DNA of 64,000 nt, taken from NCBI RefSeq assembly GCF_000018885.1, contig NC_010168.1, positions 806,001-870,000 of the forward strand, given 5' to 3'. Positions 18,126 through 27,127 of the stretch are shown piece after piece; within the stretch, counting starts at the first letter, position 1, and every line of letters starts with the position of its first letter. The stretch comes from Renibacterium salmoninarum ATCC 33209 (GTDB lineage: Bacteria > Actinomycetota > Actinomycetes > Actinomycetales > Micrococcaceae). Position numbers and translations under genes: made by a program. The notes under the pieces are model-generated. The model had not been told where the DNA came from. It did not search any database and saw only the letters and a list, made by a program, of their open reading frames with translations.

Positions 18126-18188
18126 CAACGCTGCACCACTTTTGGTCGTTATGAGCGTCCCATAACGACCAAAAGTGGTGCAGCGTTG
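18126..18188. repeat. 28-bp perfect inverted repeat, hairpin family 1 copy B
   Basis: Arms 18126-18153 and 18161-18188 match perfectly over 28 bp with a 7-nt loop. The outer arm AACGCTGCACCACTTTTGG equals that of the copy at 17331. The inner arm (TCGTTATG here, GCCTTAAAAC there) differs but is still fully paired. It lies between pfkA and the acetyltransferase gene upstream of it, so the two copies flank the acetyltransferase gene. Confidence 0.95.
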
Positions 18189-18212
18189 AGATGTAGATGT
18201 AGATGTAGATGT
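18189..18212. repeat. Hexanucleotide tandem repeat (AGATGT)x4
   Basis: Four exact AGATGT units directly abut the hairpin arm at 18188 and end 5 bp before the pfkA stop. Such repeats can vary in copy number by slippage. Here it is non-coding and downstream of pfkA. Confidence 0.9.
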
Positions 18213-18217
18213 GGGTG

Positions 18218-19240
18218 CTAGCCGAAAAGAATGGATGCTTCGTCGTAGCGGCTTTGCGGCACAGTTTTGAGATTGCCAAGCGCCGCCTCAAAGCCAACGT
18301 GCTGAATTTCGGTTCCAGTCAAAGACACCATAGTGTCCCAACGTCCCTCAACAACTGAATCGATCGCGGCCATACCCAAACGGGTGGCCAGCACGCGGTC
18401 AAAGGCGCTCGGCACGCCGCCGCGTTGAATGTGCCCCAAAATGGTGGCCCGAGTTTCGATGCCTGTGCGGGCTTCTAGCTCCGGTGCCAGTTGATCGGCA
18501 ATGCCACCTAACCGCGGCCGGCCAAAAGTGTCCAGCCCACGCACTGAATGCGGGGATTCCAAGTGATCCGGTACGAAGCCTTCGGTAACCACCACCAAGG
18601 GTGCTCGGCCACGTTCGTGTGCTTCAGTGACCCAGCCAGAGATCTGCTCGACGCTGACCTTTTGCTCAGGAATCAAGATCGCATGCGCGCCGGAAGCCAT
18701 TCCAGCGTGTAAGGCAATCCAGCCGACGTGCCGGCCCATGACCTCAGCAATCATGCAGCGGTGGTGCGATTCGCCGGTGGTACGCAGCCGGTCAATCGCC
18801 TCGGTGGCAATTTGGACCGCGGTATCGAAGCCGAAGGTGTAGTCGGTTGCGTCAAGGTCGTTATCAACAGTTTTCGGAACGCCAACTATTTTGAGGCCGA
18901 CGTCGGTCAGCCGCTTTGCCGCTGCCAGGGTGCCCTCGCCGCCGATCGCGATGATCGCATAGATACCCAGCCGTTGCATATGAGTTTTGACGGCTTCTGG
19001 GCCGCCGCCGTCGAACGGATTAGTCCTAGAGGTGCCAAGAATGGTGCCGCCTTGTTTCGAAATGCCGCGCACGCTCTGCCGTGGTAGTTCCATGATGTCG
19101 CCTTCGACGACGCCACGCCAGCCATCGCGGAATCCAACGAACTCCTGGCCGTGTACTTTGATGCCTTTGAGCACCGCGCCGCGGATAACGGCGTTCAGCC
19201 CGGGGCAATCGCCACCGCTGGTCAGGATTCCAATCTTCAT
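18218..19240 (-). CDS. pfkA: 6-phosphofructokinase
   Basis: Phosphorylates fructose 6-phosphate, the committing step of glycolysis. Seen: GILTSGGDCPGLNAVIRG at the N-terminus, IGGEGTLAAA (the Gly after GGE marks the ATP-using form rather than the pyrophosphate form) and PKTVDNDLDATDYTFGFDTA. The substrate segment MGRHVGWIAL is also present. Length 340 fits the actinobacterial group with a Lys in PKTVDNDL. No lesions seen. Confidence 0.96.
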   Translation of the reverse strand: MKIGILTSGGDCPGLNAVIRGAVLKGIKVHGQEFVGFRDGWRGVVEGDIMELPRQSVRGISKQGGTILGTSRTNPFDGGGPEAVKTHMQRLGIYAIIAIGGEGTLAAAKRLTDVGLKIVGVPKTVDNDLDATDYTFGFDTAVQIATEAIDRLRTTGESHHRCMIAEVMGRHVGWIALHAGMASGAHAILIPEQKVSVEQISGWVTEAHERGRAPLVVVTEGFVPDHLESPHSVRGLDTFGRPRLGGIADQLAPELEARTGIETRATILGHIQRGGVPSAFDRVLATRLGMAAIDSVVEGRWDTMVSLTGTEIQHVGFEAALGNLKTVPQSRYDEASILFG

Positions 19241-19442
19241 GCAGGCTCAATCCTCAAGTAAGTCGTGGGTAAGGGCTGAGCGCCCCATTGAGCTCTGTTG
19301 ATGATTCTAGACAATTCTCTACGCTAGGTGTGACCTAGGCTACTTTTGTTGCGCATTTCCGATCTAATTGCCTGGAATCGCTAGAACTTTCGGCTATCTT
19401 CGAAAGTGGGGGATTTACAATCCCTAGCAGAAGGAAACTTCA

Positions 19443-20219
19443 ATGGCTAAGCATGAAGAAGCTGAAATTGCGGTGACAAGCCCCGGGCCCACCGTTCTCA
19501 GTACCTTGAGCGCACGATGGGGAGCCGAAATTTTCGGCACCTTTCTCCTGGTCTTTGGCGGTGCTGGTACCGCAATATTCGCCGCAAAATTTGGCGGTGA
19601 TGGAAATCCGCTTGGCGTTGGATTTCTAGGTGTGGCGTTGGCTTTCGGGCTGACTGTTTTGGCGGGAGCCTATGCGGTGGGGCCGATTTCTGGTGGTCAC
19701 TTCAACCCTGCCGTGACCCTGGGCCTGGCCGCATCCGGTCGCTTCCCCTGGAAAGAGGTGCTGGGCTACATTGTTGCCCAGCTAGTTGGCGGTGTGATTG
19801 CCTCGGCTCTTTTGGCCGCGATTCTGGCCGGATCGAAAGAGGGCTTGCAATCGTCTTCCTTCGCTGGAGCTTCAAACGGATTCGCTGAAGGCTCGCCCAA
19901 CGGGTTCTCGATGCTTTCGGTGATCCTGATCGAGGTCATTTTGACGGCGGTCTTTGTCTACGTCATCCTGGGCGTCACCAGCGCCCGTGCCGCAACCGGG
20001 TTTGCGCCATTGGCAATCGGACTGACGTTGACGCTCATCCACTTGATCAGTATTCCGGTGGATAACACCTCGGTGAATCCGGCTCGTTCCCTAGCAACTG
20101 CAATTTTCGGCGGCAGCGTGCCACTGTCTCAGCTTTGGGTATTCATCGTGGCACCTATTGTTGGTGCTTTGTTGGCGGGATTCACTTTCAAAGCGTTCTT
20201 TGAATCGGTCAAAAAGTAG
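19443..20219 (+). CDS. aqpZ: Aquaporin (MIP family, AqpZ-like)
   Basis: Water channel with six helices and two NPA boxes: [11 protein letters not shown] (about 81-91) and [15 protein letters not shown] (about 205-219). The His-free first-box environment and the Arg after the second NPA are typical of the selectivity filter. A GAAGGAAAC ribosome site precedes ATG at 19443. The 200-bp upstream region carries two small inverted repeats, CTAGG-TGTGA-CCTAG near 19323-19340 and CTTTCG-N8-CGAAAG near 19387-19406, possibly operator sites. Water rather than glycerol specificity is inferred. Confidence 0.9.
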   Translation: MAKHEEAEIAVTSPGPTVLSTLSARWGAEIFGTFLLVFGGAGTAIFAAKFGGDGNPLGVGFLGVALAFGLTVLAGAYAVGPISGGHFNPAVTLGLAASGRFPWKEVLGYIVAQLVGGVIASALLAAILAGSKEGLQSSSFAGASNGFAEGSPNGFSMLSVILIEVILTAVFVYVILGVTSARAATGFAPLAIGLTLTLIHLISIPVDNTSVNPARSLATAIFGGSVPLSQLWVFIVAPIVGALLAGFTFKAFFESVKK

Positions 20220-20248
20220 TCCAACTAAATACAACGATTCGCTCGCGG

Positions 20249-20278
20249 ACGGCGCGCCTGGATTTTCAGGCGCGCCGT
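20249..20278. terminator. Bidirectional terminator hairpin between aqpZ and the PspC gene
   Basis: Perfect 12-bp arms ACGGCGCGCCTG/CAGGCGCGCCGT with a 6-nt loop and a following TTTGTT on the plus strand. It serves the aquaporin gene and reaches into the last codons of the convergent PspC gene (stop at 20266). Confidence 0.85.
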
Positions 20279-20514
20279 TTGTTGAGCAACTGCTCCGTCA
20301 CGATTGTCTGGTTCTGATCCGGTACCAGGAGCCACAGCGCGGCATACAGCACGAATGCGGGGCCAGGCAGTAAGCAAAGCAGCAGGAAGCCAATGCGCAT
20401 CCAGGCAACATCAATTTTGGTCAAAGCCGCGACTCCGCCAAGGACGCCGCCAATCCAACGTTGCGGACCTCGACGTAATGGCTGATTTCGCAGCGCTTTG
20501 TAGATTGAATTCAT
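20266..20514 (-). CDS. Small PspC-domain membrane protein
   Basis: An 82-residue protein consisting almost entirely of one PspC domain: RRGPQRWIGGVLGGVAAL, then a helix (IGFLLLCLLPGPAFVLYAALWLLVPD). PspC domains sit in the membrane and take part in envelope-stress sensing. It is the last gene of a minus-strand group with two further membrane proteins and lies opposite a PspC-type histidine kinase gene. Confidence 0.85.
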   Translation of the reverse strand: MNSIYKALRNQPLRRGPQRWIGGVLGGVAALTKIDVAWMRIGFLLLCLLPGPAFVLYAALWLLVPDQNQTIVTEQLLNKRRA

Positions 20515-20523
20515 CGATTCAGC

Positions 20524-20820
20524 CTACTCATTCCGGTCGTTGAGAAGCGCATCGTCAACGGCCGTATCGTTCTCGACTGCATCGGTGGGAACTTTTCGGC
20601 GCCGTTTTGAGAGCGCGCTGAATGCGCCGCCCAACAACAGCAGCAGACCAGCCACCAGCAGGGTGACAATGGCAACAAGCCTGGGGTCGAGTTCGACGGC
20701 GGTGTAGCGGGCCACCACGATCAGCGCGGCTAAGGCGATAAGCAGCAGGCCCCAGCCCAAGGTGCCAATCCGCACTGGGCGTACTTCTGGAGCTTTTATT
20801 GCGTTCGTCTCAGTAGTCAT
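20524..20820 (-). CDS. Small two-helix membrane protein
   Basis: ATG at 20820, preceded by AAAGG, gives 98 residues. Two hydrophobic segments (about 22-40 and 48-70) are followed by a basic then acidic tail (SKRRRKVPTDAVENDTAVDD). It lies between two PspC genes and is co-directional with them, so it is probably an accessory part of the PspC module. No family recognised. Confidence 0.65.
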   Translation of the reverse strand: MTTETNAIKAPEVRPVRIGTLGWGLLLIALAALIVVARYTAVELDPRLVAIVTLLVAGLLLLLGGAFSALSKRRRKVPTDAVENDTAVDDALLNDRNE

Positions 20821-20833
20821 CGGTAGCGACCTT

Positions 20834-22165
20834 TCAGTTCGACCCGTTAGAGCTGATTCGCACATCGCCAACCGAGCCCTGCAACTGCAAGGTCAAGGCC
20901 GGGCCATTTGCGTTCGGATTCAGCACCAAATCACGCTGTGAATTACTTGCTTTCTGTCCGTTGATCCAGGTGTTAGGCAGCCACATCTGATTTTTGACCA
21001 CCACCCGAATGTTGTCCGGAACTTTGATATTCGCCGACCCGGCATTGACCACAACTGGTACCGATAGGTCATTACCGATCGAGTTAAGCCCTTGCAAGTT
21101 GATGTTTCCCGTTGCGGCTGCAACGCTATAGCCGCTGCCGGTATCTGCTATTGATTGCGTGGTCCAATCGGCTGTGCGGGCAAAGACCCAATTGCTATTG
21201 CTGGGGATCACTGCGAAGAAGGCAGATACCAGGAGCGCAACTAGGGCAAAGAAACCTAATGCTCCAGAGCTGCGTCCACGCAGGGCAGCAACGACAATAC
21301 CAACCCCACACACTGCGGCTGCCGAAGCCCAAGCGATTGGTGCTACAGGGCCGTTCAAAAAGCCCATAAGCTCCGCAAGAAGAACACCTCCTGCAACCAA
21401 GGCAGCAAGGCCTAAGGTTGCGCCAACTGTTGCAGCGCCCGGTCCGTAGCTACGGCGAACAGGCCTTGGCTGAAAGGTTGGCATCGTGAAGTTGCTTGGC
21501 TGGGCTGGCGTGGCCGGAGTGAATCCCTGATACGCCTGCGTCGGTGCTGAGAATCGTTGTTCAGCGGCCGGTCGATACGGAGTCGGGTACGGCGTGGTCA
21601 TTTGCGCGGCTTCAGTTCCGCTATCGGCTTGGGCGTTGCCAGTCGGGGGAGTGGGCTGATGCGAGCGGCTCGATTTATTTGAATTCACCGCCCAGATGAT
21701 CAGCCCGGCAATGCCCGCCAACCAGAGCAGCGGCCAGGGGAACCAGCCACCGGTGCCGAAGCTGAAGAACAGCAGGCCTCGCCACGCGGGAACGATCGCT
21801 AAACCTACGAAGATCGCTGCGCCAGTCATTCCAGCGCTCCAACGCCCCTTAGCAACTTCTTGGACGTGAATCCGACCGTCTGGCTCCGGAAGTAGCGCCC
21901 AAGTAACTCCGTAAGCAAACAGGCCAATTCCGAAGAAGATAATTGAAACTACCACAATGCCACGCACAATAACAGGATCAATGCCGAGCCGGTGCGCAAT
22001 GCCACTGGCAACACCGCCAAGCCAACGATCTTGCCCGCGAACAATTTTCAGCGTGCGAATCCAGTCAAAGAAGTTTTTTGCCTGAGTGGCGTACTGCGAA
22101 GGTTGGGGAGTTTGTTGCTGATTTGGTGTGGCGGGCCCGCTAGGACCGCCGATGTTTTCACTCAT
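20834..22165 (-). CDS. PspC-domain protein with C-terminal adhesin-like region
   Basis: ATG at 22165 (MSENIGGPSG) is chosen over an upstream ORF start. About 443 residues: a Gln/Pro-rich N-terminus, a PspC domain at about 35-100 (VRGQDRWLGGVASGIAHRLG), several helices, and a Pro/Gln-rich linker. The C-terminal beta-rich stretch (SIGNDLSVPVVVNAGSANIKV) is like that of proteins encoded beside LiaSR-type systems. Divergent from the PspC histidine kinase gene, so likely its partner. Confidence 0.85.
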   Translation of the reverse strand: MSENIGGPSGPATPNQQQTPQPSQYATQAKNFFDWIRTLKIVRGQDRWLGGVASGIAHRLGIDPVIVRGIVVVSIIFFGIGLFAYGVTWALLPEPDGRIHVQEVAKGRWSAGMTGAAIFVGLAIVPAWRGLLFFSFGTGGWFPWPLLWLAGIAGLIIWAVNSNKSSRSHQPTPPTGNAQADSGTEAAQMTTPYPTPYRPAAEQRFSAPTQAYQGFTPATPAQPSNFTMPTFQPRPVRRSYGPGAATVGATLGLAALVAGGVLLAELMGFLNGPVAPIAWASAAAVCGVGIVVAALRGRSSGALGFFALVALLVSAFFAVIPSNSNWVFARTADWTTQSIADTGSGYSVAAATGNINLQGLNSIGNDLSVPVVVNAGSANIKVPDNIRVVVKNQMWLPNTWINGQKASNSQRDLVLNPNANGPALTLQLQGSVGDVRISSNGSN

Positions 22166-22278
22166 AATCCAATCTTGGGCGTTCCAAAGCGCGCAAACCA
22201 TCGGTGATCCCCCTGATTGAACCCTGAATCGACCCCGGAAGACCTAAGGTTGGCGACCAGGCATACTTGAATCGAGAT

Positions 22279-23500
22279 ATGGAAGCACGGATGTATCGCA
22301 GCAAAGCTCGCGTTCTCGCGGGCGTATGCGCGGGTTTGGCGCAACATCTTGGCTGGAGAGTTGCCGTGCTGCGCTGGGTATTCGTGTTGAGCACCTTGTT
22401 TTTCGGATTCGGTGCTTTGCTTTACGCCTGGTTGTGGATCATGGTGCCGGACGAATCAGGATCACCGACAAACCAACCAGTGCCTGACCTAGCCGCGACC
22501 GCAAAGAAACTTGCGGCGAATCCGGCGTTGTTATGGCGCCGTCGGGGTGTAAAAGAAGTTCTTATCGGCGCTGGCTTGCTCATCCTTGCAGGGCTGTTGG
22601 TTGCGCAGATTGTCGGTATCGATCTACAACTCGGAATTTTCGTGCCCTTGATCGTGATCGCTGCTGGCGCGGTTCTAGTTTGGTTGCAATTGGATGCATC
22701 GCGGCGGGCGCTGCTTTTGGACCGGGCGCAAGCTAATACCGCGCTCGGTGCTTTACGGCTGGCCGCTGGACTGTTGCTGGTAGTACTCGGGGTCATTGTG
22801 CTGGTCCTGGGTGGCGGCTGGGATCGAGTGCTTCCCGCGGTGGGAGCGGCATTTGCCGTGCTTGCCGGCGTCGGCTTAGTGATGGCACCTTGGGCAATTA
22901 GGGTCTGGCGCGACCTCCAGGATGAGCGAGCCGCCCGAGTCCGCGAAACCGAGCGAGCAGAGATCGCCGCACACCTGCACGATTCGGTGCTTCAGACCCT
23001 TGCTTTAATCCAGCGCCGAGCTGGCTCAGAACAGGATGTGTTGACGCTGGCGCGGGCACAAGAACGAGAACTGCGGGAGTGGATTTATCAGGACGCTAGC
23101 CGGCATCCGGGAGACTTAGTCGCTAGATTACGCGCAATTGCGGCCGAGCTCGAGGATGCGCACGCCGTGAGCATTGAACTTATCGCCGTTGGTGATGCCG
23201 CAATGGACAACAGGGTGGACGCCCTAGTGCAAGCGAGCAGAGAGGCGATGCTCAACGCCGTGCGCCACGGTCTCGGTCTACGTTGAAGCTGATGCGGAAA
23301 CGGTCGAAGTTTTCGTCCGAGATCGAGGAAATGGCTTCGATCTAACGAATGTTCCTGAGGACCGATTAGGGGTCAAAGAATCCATCGTGGGCAGAATGAG
23401 TCGGCACAATGGCAAAGCGCGAATCAGCTCGTCCAGCTCCGGCACCGAAGTCCAACTGAGCTTGCCCTTGAAAGACGCCAACCACCAGGAGGAATCATGA
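22279..23500 (+). pseudogene. PspC-type sensor histidine kinase, frameshifted in the ATPase domain
   Basis: N-terminal PspC domain (YRSKARVLAGVCAGLAQHLG), several membrane helices, then a HisKA_3 phosphoacceptor region (ERAEIAAHLHDSVLQTLALI, His in LHD) and the start of the HATPase_c domain (REAMLNAVRHG). At about 23268-23272 the frame shifts and stops. The rest is intact in another frame (SVYVEADAETVEVFVRDRGNG, ending QEES). The last codon overlaps the start of the response regulator gene (ATGA), the usual LiaSR-type order. A small deletion is likely; the bases between NAVRHG and SVYVE are too few. Confidence 0.87.
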
Positions 23501-24126
23501 TCAACGTTGTGGTGGTAGATGACCACGCAATTTTCCGGTCCGGATTACGCGCAGATCTTGATCAAGATGTCTCTGTTTTGGCTGAGGCCGCGACCGTAGA
23601 TGAGGCTGTGGCCCTGATTTCAACGCATCATCCCGAAGTGGTTTTGCTCGATGTGCATCTGCCGGGAGGCAATGGTGGCGGTGGGCGTGAAGTGATTGAA
23701 CGCTGCGGCAACCCGGAGGTGAGATTTTTAGCGCTGAGTGTCTCTGATGCGGCCGAAGATGTTGTTTCGGTGATTCGGGCCGGTGCGCGCGGATACGTCA
23801 CGAAAGCTGCTTCGGGAGCCGAGATTTCTGCCGCGGTGCGGACAGCGGCTAGCGGGGACGCTGTATTCTCGCCAAGGCTGGCCGGTTTCGTCTTAGACGC
23901 CTTCGGTGGTGCGGTGCCGGTAGATGATGAGTTAGACCGGCTCTCTGCGCGCGAACGTGAGGTAATGCGGCTTATCGCCAGAGGGTACAGCTACAAAGAG
24001 ACGGCTAAAGAGCTCTTCATCTCTGTGAAGACCGTCGAAACCCATGTTTCAGCGGTGCTTCGAAAGCTGCAGCTCTCATCACGGCACGAACTAACTCGCT
24101 GGGCGGCGAACCGTAGGTTGCTCTAG
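23497..24126 (+). CDS. LuxR/NarL-family response regulator
   Basis: The receiver domain (residues 1-120) has the phospho-acceptor Asp in VVLLDVHLPGG, the acidic pair VDDH at the N-terminus and a conserved Lys in GYVTKAAS. The LuxR helix-turn-helix is at about 145-205 (LSAREREVMRLIARGYSYKE, VKTVETHVSAVLRKL). It overlaps the broken kinase gene by 4 bp. With its kinase frameshifted, it may be an orphan or signal through another kinase or small phosphodonors. Confidence 0.92.
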   Translation: MINVVVVDDHAIFRSGLRADLDQDVSVLAEAATVDEAVALISTHHPEVVLLDVHLPGGNGGGGREVIERCGNPEVRFLALSVSDAAEDVVSVIRAGARGYVTKAASGAEISAAVRTAASGDAVFSPRLAGFVLDAFGGAVPVDDELDRLSAREREVMRLIARGYSYKETAKELFISVKTVETHVSAVLRKLQLSSRHELTRWAANRRLL

Positions 24127-24148
24127 CGTCTCAGAACACACCACGACT

Positions 24149-24248
24149 CAGAACACGCCACAACAGATTGTGGTGCTGGAGTGATCATTGTGGCTGTTGC
24201 GCAACCCAAATCGACTGAAATTGGCTCAATCTGTTGTGGAATGTTCTG
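24149..24248. repeat. Intergenic inverted repeat with 21-bp arms
   Basis: Arms 24149-24169 and 24228-24248 pair over 21 bp with two mismatches (outer sequence CAGAACA, inner CCACAACAGATT). The loop is 58 nt. It lies just after the response regulator gene. A related half-sequence (GTTGTGGAGTGTTCGGA) occurs at about 27210-27240 beyond the IS, next to the aminotransferase gene. It may be a decayed member of the long-hairpin group. Confidence 0.75.
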
Positions 24249-24312
24249 CGGAGTTATCCACAGCTGGTGGCTAGCCCTTATTTACGCTGAGTTTTCTGGG
24301 TAAAACAATCTT

Positions 24313-24464
24313 ATGGACCCGTGCAAAGTACTGGAAAAATTTGGTGGATCGGCTCGGTGGTCCCAACTGCGGACGGCGGGAGTGGCACGGAAAGCCTTGG
24401 TTGCAGCCGTTCTGTCAAAACAGATCCTTCGGCCGGCTCGAGGTGCCTCCGGCAGTGCCCTGTG
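24313..24464 (+). pseudogene. N-terminal fragment of AbiEi/DUF559-type protein cut by IS
   Basis: An open frame begins MDPCKVLEKFGGSARWSQLR, a winged-helix-like start typical of actinobacterial proteins related to AbiEi antitoxins and DUF559 (Vsr-like) nucleases. It runs into the IS at 24465 after about 50 residues. No continuation is seen on the other side of the IS (27158 onward), so the rest was probably deleted. The family assignment rests on this short start only. Confidence 0.5.
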
Positions 24465-24855
24465 TGAATCGCCCCGGTGTGTCCGGAGACTTTCTTGTTT
24501 GAGAGGATCAGGACATGGCAGGGAAAACTACGACACGGTATCCGCAGGAGTTGAAGGATCGTGCGGTGCGCATGGTGGCGGAGATGGAGGGTGCGTCTTC
24601 GGAGTGGGCGGCGATGCAAAAAGTTGCCCAGCTTTTGGGTGTGGGTGTGCCGGAAACGGTGCGTAAATGGGTCCGGCAAGCCGAGATCGATGTTGGTACT
24701 AGAACTGGAACAACGAGCACGGAATCGGCCGAGCTGAAACGGTTACGGCGTGAGAACGCTGAGCTGAAACGGGCGAACGCGATCCTTCGGAGTGCTTCAG
24801 CTTTTTTCGCGGTCGAACTCGACCGCCACAACACTGATCGTGAAATACATCAAGG

Positions 24856-26199
24856 TGAACCGTTACCGGTTTTATGCCGCTTCCTTTTGAGTTTGGAAGG
24901 AAGCATTGATGGTTATGAATCGGAAGTTTTCGCGGGAGGTTCGGGACAGGTCGGTGCGGCTGGTTTTGGATCATCTCCAGGAGTATCCATCGTTGATGGC
25001 TGCTTGTGCTGCTGTGGGCGGCAAAGTCGGGGTTGGGAAGGAATCCCTACGTCGTTGGGTGAGGCAGGCCTAAATTGATGCCGGGACCAGGGTAGGGATG
25101 TCCACGACGGAATCGGAGCAGGTACGTGCGCTCAAACGTGAGAATCGTGAGCTGCGTGAGTCGTTAGAGATTGTGAAGGCTGCGTCGGTTTTCTTCGCGG
25201 GGGAACTCGACCCCCGCGAAGCATTGATCAGGGGATTCATCGATGAACAACGCTTCCTTGGCTGGGCAGTCGAGGTGATCTGCAAGGTCCTGCGTGGCCA
25301 GGGCTTAACGGTCACTGCCCGGACCTACCGTAGTTGGAAGGTCTCCACCGCTTCGGTCCGGGACATGGCAGAGGCTTCGGTTATGGATGCGTTGCTAGGA
25401 ACGGTAGGGACACCGGAGGGAATGTACGGGAGGAGGAAAATGACGGCTTGGCTGCGTCGGAAAGGATTCGAGGTCTCTTACCGGCAGGTGAACCGGCTCA
25501 TGAGCTTGTTGAGTTTGAAAGGCCGGGTACGGGGCAAAGGTGTGCGCACCACGGTGCCGGACCGAAACCATGACCGTGCCCCGGATTTATTGGATCGGTG
25601 CTTCACCGCAGCTGGCCCAAATCAGCGCTGGGTTGCGGACTTCACCTATGTGCGCACCTGGGCAGGTTTCGTCTATGTCGCGTTCATCATTGATTGTTTC
25701 TCCAAGTACATCGTGGGCTGGAACATCTCCACGATCAAGGACACCGCCCTGGTGAGCACAGCACTCAGGATGGGCTTATGGCAGCGGACACGCACCAGGC
25801 ATCCGGTCGCAGAAGGGCTGATCCATCATTCCGCCGCCGGGTCCCAGTACACTTCCTTGCATTTCGGGGAAACCCTGACTCTGGAGGGCATCGCAGCATC
25901 AATCGGCTCTGTCGGGGACGCCTACGATAACGCCTTGGCCGAGTCCACCATCGGCCTGTTCAAGACTGAAGCCGTCCGAGAAGATTCTCCCTTCCGCAAC
26001 GGGCCGTTGAAAACCATCGATGAGGTTGAATGGGCCAGCTTGGCCTGGATCGATTGGTACAACAACGACCGCCTACACACCAGCATCGGAGACATCCCAC
26101 CGACAGAACACGAAGTAGTGTATTACGCTAAAGAAACCATCCCGGCCCAACCGGTGCAGGGACTCGCATAAAAGCGGCAAGAAACCGGTAACGGTTCAC
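24856..26199 (+). mobile_element. Second IS3-family element nested in copy 3
   Basis: 1344 bp. Terminal inverted repeats of 25 bp with two mismatches start TGAACCGTTACCGGTTT. The host triplet AGG is duplicated at 24853-24855 and 26200-26202. It encodes one transposase frame spoiled by a stop and by loss of a catalytic residue. It differs in sequence from the host IS and occurs once in the window. Confidence 0.92.
24909..26171 (+). pseudogene. Transposase of nested IS, nonsense codon and catalytic Asp changed to Ala
   Basis: One frame covers both OrfA- and OrfB-like parts. ATG at 24909 (MVMNRKFSREVRDRSVRL) leads to RRWVRQA, then TAA at 25071-25073 where relatives have Glu (RQAEID). The frame then continues through the coiled coil and the rve integrase core. 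The first catalytic Asp (VADFTYV) and the region of the last Glu (NALAESTIGLFKTE) are present. The middle Asp of the DDE triad is Ala (HHSAAGSQYTS, codon 25833-25835). With two independent lesions the element is dead. Confidence 0.88.
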
Positions 26200-26236
26200 A
26201 GGACCATGCCGGTCACCGCGAGAATAATGGATTGCG

Positions 26237-27127
26237 GTGGGGTGTCGAGTCGATCTGCCAGGTGCTTACTGGGACGGGGTGAAGACCACCCCGTCCACGT
26301 ACTACGAATGGGTGGATAAAACACGATCTCACCGAGAACAACGTGATGAGGTGCTCAAGCCCGTGATCCAGAAGGTGTATGCCGCTAATTACGGGGTGCA
26401 CGGCACCAGGAAAGTCTGGTTGGCGATGAACCGTGAAGGTGTGCCGGTGGCCAGGTGCACGGTAGAACGGCTCATGGGGTTACTTGGCATACAGGGTGCG
26501 GTCCGTGGCAAGGTCAAACGCACCACGATCAAAGACTCGAAGGCAGCCCGAGCGAAGGACTTGGTCCGCCGTGATTTCACACCAACGGCACCGGATCGGC
26601 TATGGGTAGCTGATTTCACCTATGTTTCGACCTGGTCCGGGTGGGTCTATGTTGCCTTCGTGATCGATGCCTACTCTCGGAGGATCCTGGGCTGGTCAGC
26701 GAGTGCTTCTATGAACACCGTGCTAGTGCTCAACGCAGTTAATCAGGCAATCTGGAGTCGTGAACGGGCCGGGGCTGAGATTTCCGGGGTGATTCATCAT
26801 CACGATGCCGGGGCTCAATACGCCTCCTTGGCCTTCACCGAACGCCTGGCCCAGGCCGGTATCCGCCCCTCGATCGGTTCTGTGGGTGATAGTTACGACA
26901 ACGCCTTGGCGGAAACCATCAACGGGCTTTATAAGACCGAGCTGATCAAACCCGGCAAGCCCTGGCGGACTCTAGAAGAAGTCGAAATCGGCACCGCTGA
27001 ATGGGCCGATTGGTACAACCACCGAAGGCTCTACCAGTACTGCGGAGACATCCCACCAGTAGAGCTAGAAAACCACTACTACAATCACTACCAGAGCACG
27101 GCAGCCGCCGACAGGCTCATCGTCTGA
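26237..27127 (+). CDS. IS3-family transposase OrfB (copy 3)
   Basis: A 296-residue integrase-core protein, GTG start. It has the DDE residues in VADFTYVSTWSG, HHHDAGAQYAS and the NALAETINGLYKTE block. It differs from copy 2 in VADF versus VDDF. The frame itself is intact, but without a whole OrfA upstream this copy probably moves only if OrfA is supplied in trans. Confidence 0.9.
   Translation: MGCRVDLPGAYWDGVKTTPSTYYEWVDKTRSHREQRDEVLKPVIQKVYAANYGVHGTRKVWLAMNREGVPVARCTVERLMGLLGIQGAVRGKVKRTTIKDSKAARAKDLVRRDFTPTAPDRLWVADFTYVSTWSGWVYVAFVIDAYSRRILGWSASASMNTVLVLNAVNQAIWSRERAGAEISGVIHHHDAGAQYASLAFTERLAQAGIRPSIGSVGDSYDNALAETINGLYKTELIKPGKPWRTLEEVEIGTAEWADWYNHRRLYQYCGDIPPVELENHYYNHYQSTAAADRLIV

Larger units (their letters stand above)
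24515..26227 (+). pseudogene. OrfA of IS copy 3, split by nested IS
   Basis: The first 113 codons of OrfA (helix-turn-helix and coiled coil) are read from 24515 to 24855. The nested IS interrupts codon 114, and the last codons resume at 26203 with the TAA at 26225-26227. As it stands, the open frame runs on into the nested element and gives a chimeric tail. Confidence 0.9.
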
